Assembly: GCA_021772235.1 (NCBI GenBank)
Contig: JAJFMI010000094.1
Coordinates: 1 to 11,070, forward strand
Length of the DNA stretch: 11,070 nucleotides
Reading direction: 5' to 3'
DNA from: Chlamydiota bacterium
Lineage (GTDB): Bacteria; Chlamydiota; Chlamydiia; Chlamydiales; JAJFMI01
Each line of letters starts with the position of its first letter. Within the stretch, counting starts at the first letter, position 1. The notes beneath the pieces are model-generated. The model did no database searches. It worked only from the letters and a program-made list of their open reading frames with translations, and was not told the origin of the DNA. The position numbers and the translations under genes are program-made. Shown piece after piece: positions 8,804 through 11,070 of this stretch.

Positions 8804-10467
8804 AACGGTCTTGAAGTTAGTTTAAGGTAGTAAAAAAAGCTATTCGTTAAGTCACTACGGTTTAAAGGAAAACCGAAGTCTACACTTAACGTGACAGAGT
8901 AAGGACCATAGACCCGAATGCCAGCACCAGTACCCCAGAGAAACGTGTTTTTGATAGATTGCAAAAACACCCCGCCGTGGTCGACAAAAGCATCGAGTTG
9001 GATTACATCCTTCCATTTTTTATTAAAATTGAAAAATTGTTTTTCCGCAAGAAATGGAAAAGGAAAGCGCATCTCCAAATTACAGAAATAACCGCTATCG
9101 CCGACAGCAACAGCTAAAGGAAACCCGCGCACAGAATCGCTACCGCCAATATAAATCTGTTCAGGCACCGTCAACTTACTTGGCGACAATTGCACAGAAG
9201 TATGAAACGAAAAAAACCAATCAGCGGGAAGCGGTTGCAACCTGTCATAGTCAGCATTGAACTTAAAAAATTTTCCACCGCCGCCCACACGAGAACTTCT
9301 CCTATCGACAGACTTCAACCCATTCATGAAATCAGGAATCCCCGTTGCCATCCGCATATTTAAATAGTCGCGCCCACCCCAGCCATAATGGTCCCAGAGA
9401 GCACCAAACGTCAAAACGCGCAACTTATCAAAAGAGATCCTCCGACTTAAAATCGAATTCTGAATCTGCTTCACATCGAAATAAATAAACGCATCGAGAC
9501 TCAAATCACGAGAGCGTTTAACCGCCTGATTGAACTTAAGGGTCGCGATATCAGACTTGCCGCGCGGGTCTAAATTCGTCAATTCCTTCACATGAAAACG
9601 AGAGAACAAATAAGACATCTCCATCGACGTACCCTTGCGATTAAGCGGCACAAAATACTTCGCATCAGTAAAATACAACGCATCGAAAGGAAAACCGACA
9701 ACCTCCGCTACGGAAAACTGATCACCCTGAAAAATCAAATTGCCCCAATCCAACCTGCCACCAAAACGACTTGTCGTCGTTAAATTCCGACCATAGTTGT
9801 TACCATTTAAATACAAATGAATCGGGCGTTCATCCTTAACACGTAAAATCACATCAGCGCAGCCGAACTCCTTACCCTTCTCAAAAAGAGCCCCCACAAC
9901 CAGATCGTGATTGTCATTTAAAAGCATCAACTGGCGAAAAAAGTCCCCATGGCAGAGCGGTTTACCCATTAAACCAGCAAAATAGCTCAAGATAAACGAA
10001 GAGGAATAATGGTGATTCCCCTCAACAGAAATCCTACCCAGACACCCCTCAATGATACGGATCGTCAAAACACCATCACGAACTTCCTGCGGAGGAGGAT
10101 AAGCGCGCGCTAAAAAGAAGCCCCTACTTGCATAAAACTGATCGAGCAGATCGCACAGCCCATAAATCTCTTTAATTGAAAGATCCTTACCCTCATAAAC
10201 CGCCTTCACACGGCCTAAATCGCGATCACTTAAAACAGAATTCCCCACAATCTGAATCTCTTTTACAAAAACAGAAGCGCCCTCGGGCAACTCCAAACGC
10301 TCCTTAGGAATATCGATTTGTACCGCCGGCACATCCCTCTCTACATCGAGAGGAGACGCCTCATACTCCTTTTCAAGCTCACGTTCAATAATACCGGCAG
10401 AAGGCACAGGTGGCGGCAAAGCCCCGAGCAAGCCAAAAAGGAAAATAAAAAATAAATTAATCCGCAT
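8800..10467 (-). CDS. Two-partner secretion outer-membrane transporter (TpsB, ShlB/FhaC/HecB family)
   Basis: This 555-residue protein is the outer-membrane pore that should export the exoprotein encoded next to it. Length is typical of the family. Residues 1-24 (MRINLFFIFLFGLLGALPPP...PSA) form a signal peptide. A charged linker follows, then a POTRA domain at about 66-141 (VKEIQIVGNSVLSDRDL ... DGVLTIRIIEG), a second POTRA at about 142-214 (ISVEGNHHYSS ... VILRVKDERP), and a beta-barrel to the C-terminal phenylalanine. The barrel carries the conserved L6 loop motif VRGF at 446-449, preceded by IYIGGSDS and followed by GDSG at 456-459. I chose the ATG at 10467; an in-frame TTG at 10506 would add 13 residues ahead of an already complete signal peptide. 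Its TGA stop overlaps the TTG start of the exoprotein, so the two are surely one operon. It contains five cysteines, a minor oddity for an outer-membrane barrel. Confidence 0.95.
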   Translation of the reverse strand: MRINLFFIFLFGLLGALPPPVPSAGIIERELEKEYEASPLDVERDVPAVQIDIPKERLELPEGASVFVKEIQIVGNSVLSDRDLGRVKAVYEGKDLSIKEIYGLCDLLDQFYASRGFFLARAYPPPQEVRDGVLTIRIIEGCLGRISVEGNHHYSSSFILSYFAGLMGKPLCHGDFFRQLMLLNDNHDLVVGALFEKGKEFGCADVILRVKDERPIHLYLNGNNYGRNLTTTSRFGGRLDWGNLIFQGDQFSVAEVVGFPFDALYFTDAKYFVPLNRKGTSMEMSYLFSRFHVKELTNLDPRGKSDIATLKFNQAVKRSRDLSLDAFIYFDVKQIQNSILSRRISFDKLRVLTFGALWDHYGWGGRDYLNMRMATGIPDFMNGLKSVDRRSSRVGGGGKFFKFNADYDRLQPLPADWFFSFHTSVQLSPSKLTVPEQIYIGGSDSVRGFPLAVAVGDSGYFCNLEMRFPFPFLAEKQFFNFNKKWKDVIQLDAFVDHGGVFLQSIKNTFLWGTGAGIRVYGPYSVTLSVDFGFPLNRSDLTNSFFYYLKLTSRPF

Positions 10468-10643
10468 AAGGTTTTGACCATACAGAAAGAATAAGTGAAA
10501 AATCAAGTGAAAACTTAAATCTCACCAGAAAAAAGATGAATAATAAGAGGGTCACAACTGCGACGAAGCGTACCGTAATCCGCTTAGTCGATAAAGCTCT
10601 TTAGATAAATTGGTGATCTAAAAAAAACAGCCACTAATTATAA
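10468..10643 (-). promoter_or_regulatory. Upstream region of the secretion operon, promoter candidates only
   Basis: No gene is seen here. A perfect TATAAT lies on the minus strand at 10642-10637, at the edge of the repeat element, but no good -35 hexamer sits 16-18 bases upstream of it. A second weak pair is TTGATT (10506-10501) and TATGGT (10482-10477) with an 18-base spacer, which would give a nearly leaderless transcript. Before the ATG at 10467 only a GGTC is present, no clear ribosome binding site. The operon promoter is probably in this stretch, but I cannot fix it. Confidence 0.25.
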
Positions 10644-10645
10644 GT

Positions 10646-10660
10646 CGGGGCAAGCCCCCG
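10646..10660. repeat. GC-rich hairpin at the outer end of the left arm
   Basis: CGGGG and CCCCG are separated by CAAGC, giving a five-pair stem with a five-base loop. It directly abuts the conserved CACCCCTTGAG at the outer end of the inverted repeat. There is no adjacent T run on either strand, so it is not a typical intrinsic terminator. It may be part of the dispersed element. Confidence 0.5.
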
Positions 10661-10677
10661 CACCCCTTGAGATTCAT

Positions 10678-10691
10678 TTTGGCATGCCAAA
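10678..10691. repeat. Perfect 14-bp palindrome, left copy
   Basis: TTTGGCATGCCAAA is a perfect dyad inside the most conserved part of the left arm. The same 14 bases occur in the right arm at 11040-11053. It could be a protein-binding dyad or a hairpin nucleus; which one is not decidable here. Confidence 0.7.
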
Positions 10692-10837
10692 TCATGTGCT
10701 CGTCGGAGAACCGTGTGAAACACTTGTTCATCCTCCTGTGCCGTAATTTTGCAGTGCCAAGCCGAATCCATCGAGCGCTCACGAGTTCATACCCCATTCC
10801 ACTACGCTCCATGGGGCCCCTTTCACATCGGTTCACG

Positions 10838-10890
10838 CGGCTATTTTTTTTGTTGCAAACGCTTTGTGTTCCAAAAATAAAAAACAGCCG
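10838..10890. repeat. Central hairpin with A/T tracts at the dyad axis of the inverted repeat
   Basis: CGGCTATTTTTT at 10838-10849 can pair with AAAAAACAGCCG at 10879-10890 with one A-C mismatch, leaving a loop of about 29 bases. In either direction the stem has a GC-rich base and a T tract, but the T tract is inside the stem rather than after it, so terminator activity is doubtful. It marks the centre of the larger inverted repeat. Confidence 0.55.
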
Positions 10891-11039
10891 AGGAGCGGGC
10901 CGCAAAAAAGGGACTCATGTAGCTTTAGCGGAATGGGAAATGAGCGCCAGATCCTCTCGATAGATTCAGATTGGCAGTGAAAAATTGTAGCGCAGGGCGG
11001 GGCATCTGTGCTTTGCCCGGGCCTCGCCCGAGCACACGA

Positions 11040-11053
11040 TTTGGCATGCCAAA
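11040..11053. repeat. Perfect 14-bp palindrome, right copy
   Basis: This is an identical copy of the TTTGGCATGCCAAA dyad at 10678-10691, in the right arm of the inverted repeat. Conservation of the flanking bases as well (40 of 42 across the arm end) suggests the whole arm end, not only the dyad, is the repeated unit. Confidence 0.7.
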
Positions 11054-11070
11054 ATGAAGCTCAAGGGGTG

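Larger units (their letters stand above)
10661..11070. repeat. Long imperfect inverted repeat, two arms of about 205 bp
   Basis: The plus strand from 10661 and the minus strand from 11070 align over their whole length towards a centre near 10865. The outer 42 bases (10661-10702 against 11070-11029) match at 40 positions by eye. Further in, the arms share diverged blocks: ATCCATCGAG against ATCTATCGAG, CCCATTCC in both, and CGGCTATTTTTT against CGGCTGTTTTTT at the centre. The best reading is two inverted copies of one dispersed element, or a fold-back/MITE-like element. No transposase is encoded, and small frames on both strands look non-coding. The left copy appears to continue outward to about 10644; the matching outer part of the right copy lies beyond the window. 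Confidence 0.75.

Noticed and set aside
8094..8825. Plus-strand open frame of 243 codons
   Set aside because: It lies antisense to the conserved TPS secretion domain, which has clear family motifs on the minus strand. Its Ser/Ala/Thr/Lys/Pro-rich product looks like a complement artefact.
10468..10506. Alternative TTG start of the transporter at 10506
   Set aside because: It would add 13 residues in front of an already complete signal peptide that begins at the ATG at 10467.
10838..10890. Bidirectional intrinsic terminator
   Set aside because: The T/A tracts lie within the stem rather than after a compact GC stem, and the loop of about 29 bases is large. The structure is better explained as the centre of the long inverted repeat.
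10618..10963. Two overlapping small frames of 95 and 98 codons on opposite strands
   Set aside because: Both fall within the imperfect inverted repeat, contain no recognised domain or good start context, and mirror each other. I treat them as chance frames in a repeat.
10468..11070. tRNA or other structured RNA gene
   Set aside because: No cloverleaf, CCA end or recognisable T-loop motif was found on either strand by eye.

Overview
The window holds one two-partner secretion (type Vb) locus of a Gram-negative bacterium, all on the minus strand, plus a repeat-built intergenic region. Transcription runs from high to low coordinates: an outer-membrane transporter gene of the ShlB/FhaC type (10467 to 8800), then a giant secreted exoprotein gene of the filamentous-haemagglutinin type. 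The second gene starts at 8803 and is still open at base 1, so at least 2,934 codons are present and the C-terminus is missing. I read its frame by eye over most of its length and found no stop; the stretch from about 6900 to 8500 was read partly through its translation.

The exoprotein has a short signal peptide and a TPS secretion domain with the NPNG and FVETSG landmarks. From about base 7300 down to base 1 follows a long array of diverged Gly/Ser/Thr/Asn-rich beta-strand modules. The strongest periodicity is about 480 bp (about 160 residues), with some shorter or longer spacings. The two genes overlap by four bases (TTGA), so the exoprotein appears to start at a TTG codon inside the end of the transporter gene. 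This suggests coupled translation of a transporter and its own cargo.

From about 10500 to the window end I see no convincing gene. Bases 10661-11070 form a long imperfect inverted repeat: two diverged arms of about 205 bp facing each other around 10865, with nearly identical outer ends, each carrying the same 14-bp perfect palindrome. The left copy continues to about 10644, and its right counterpart probably continues beyond the window.

The organism cannot be named from this. A Gram-negative envelope is certain from the secretion system. The moderately AT-rich coding DNA, large adhesin-like protein and dispersed GC-rich palindromic repeats would suit a host-associated lineage such as Chlamydia-like bacteria or Legionellales, but that is a guess. 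The many plus-strand reading frames under the exoprotein gene are antisense shadows.
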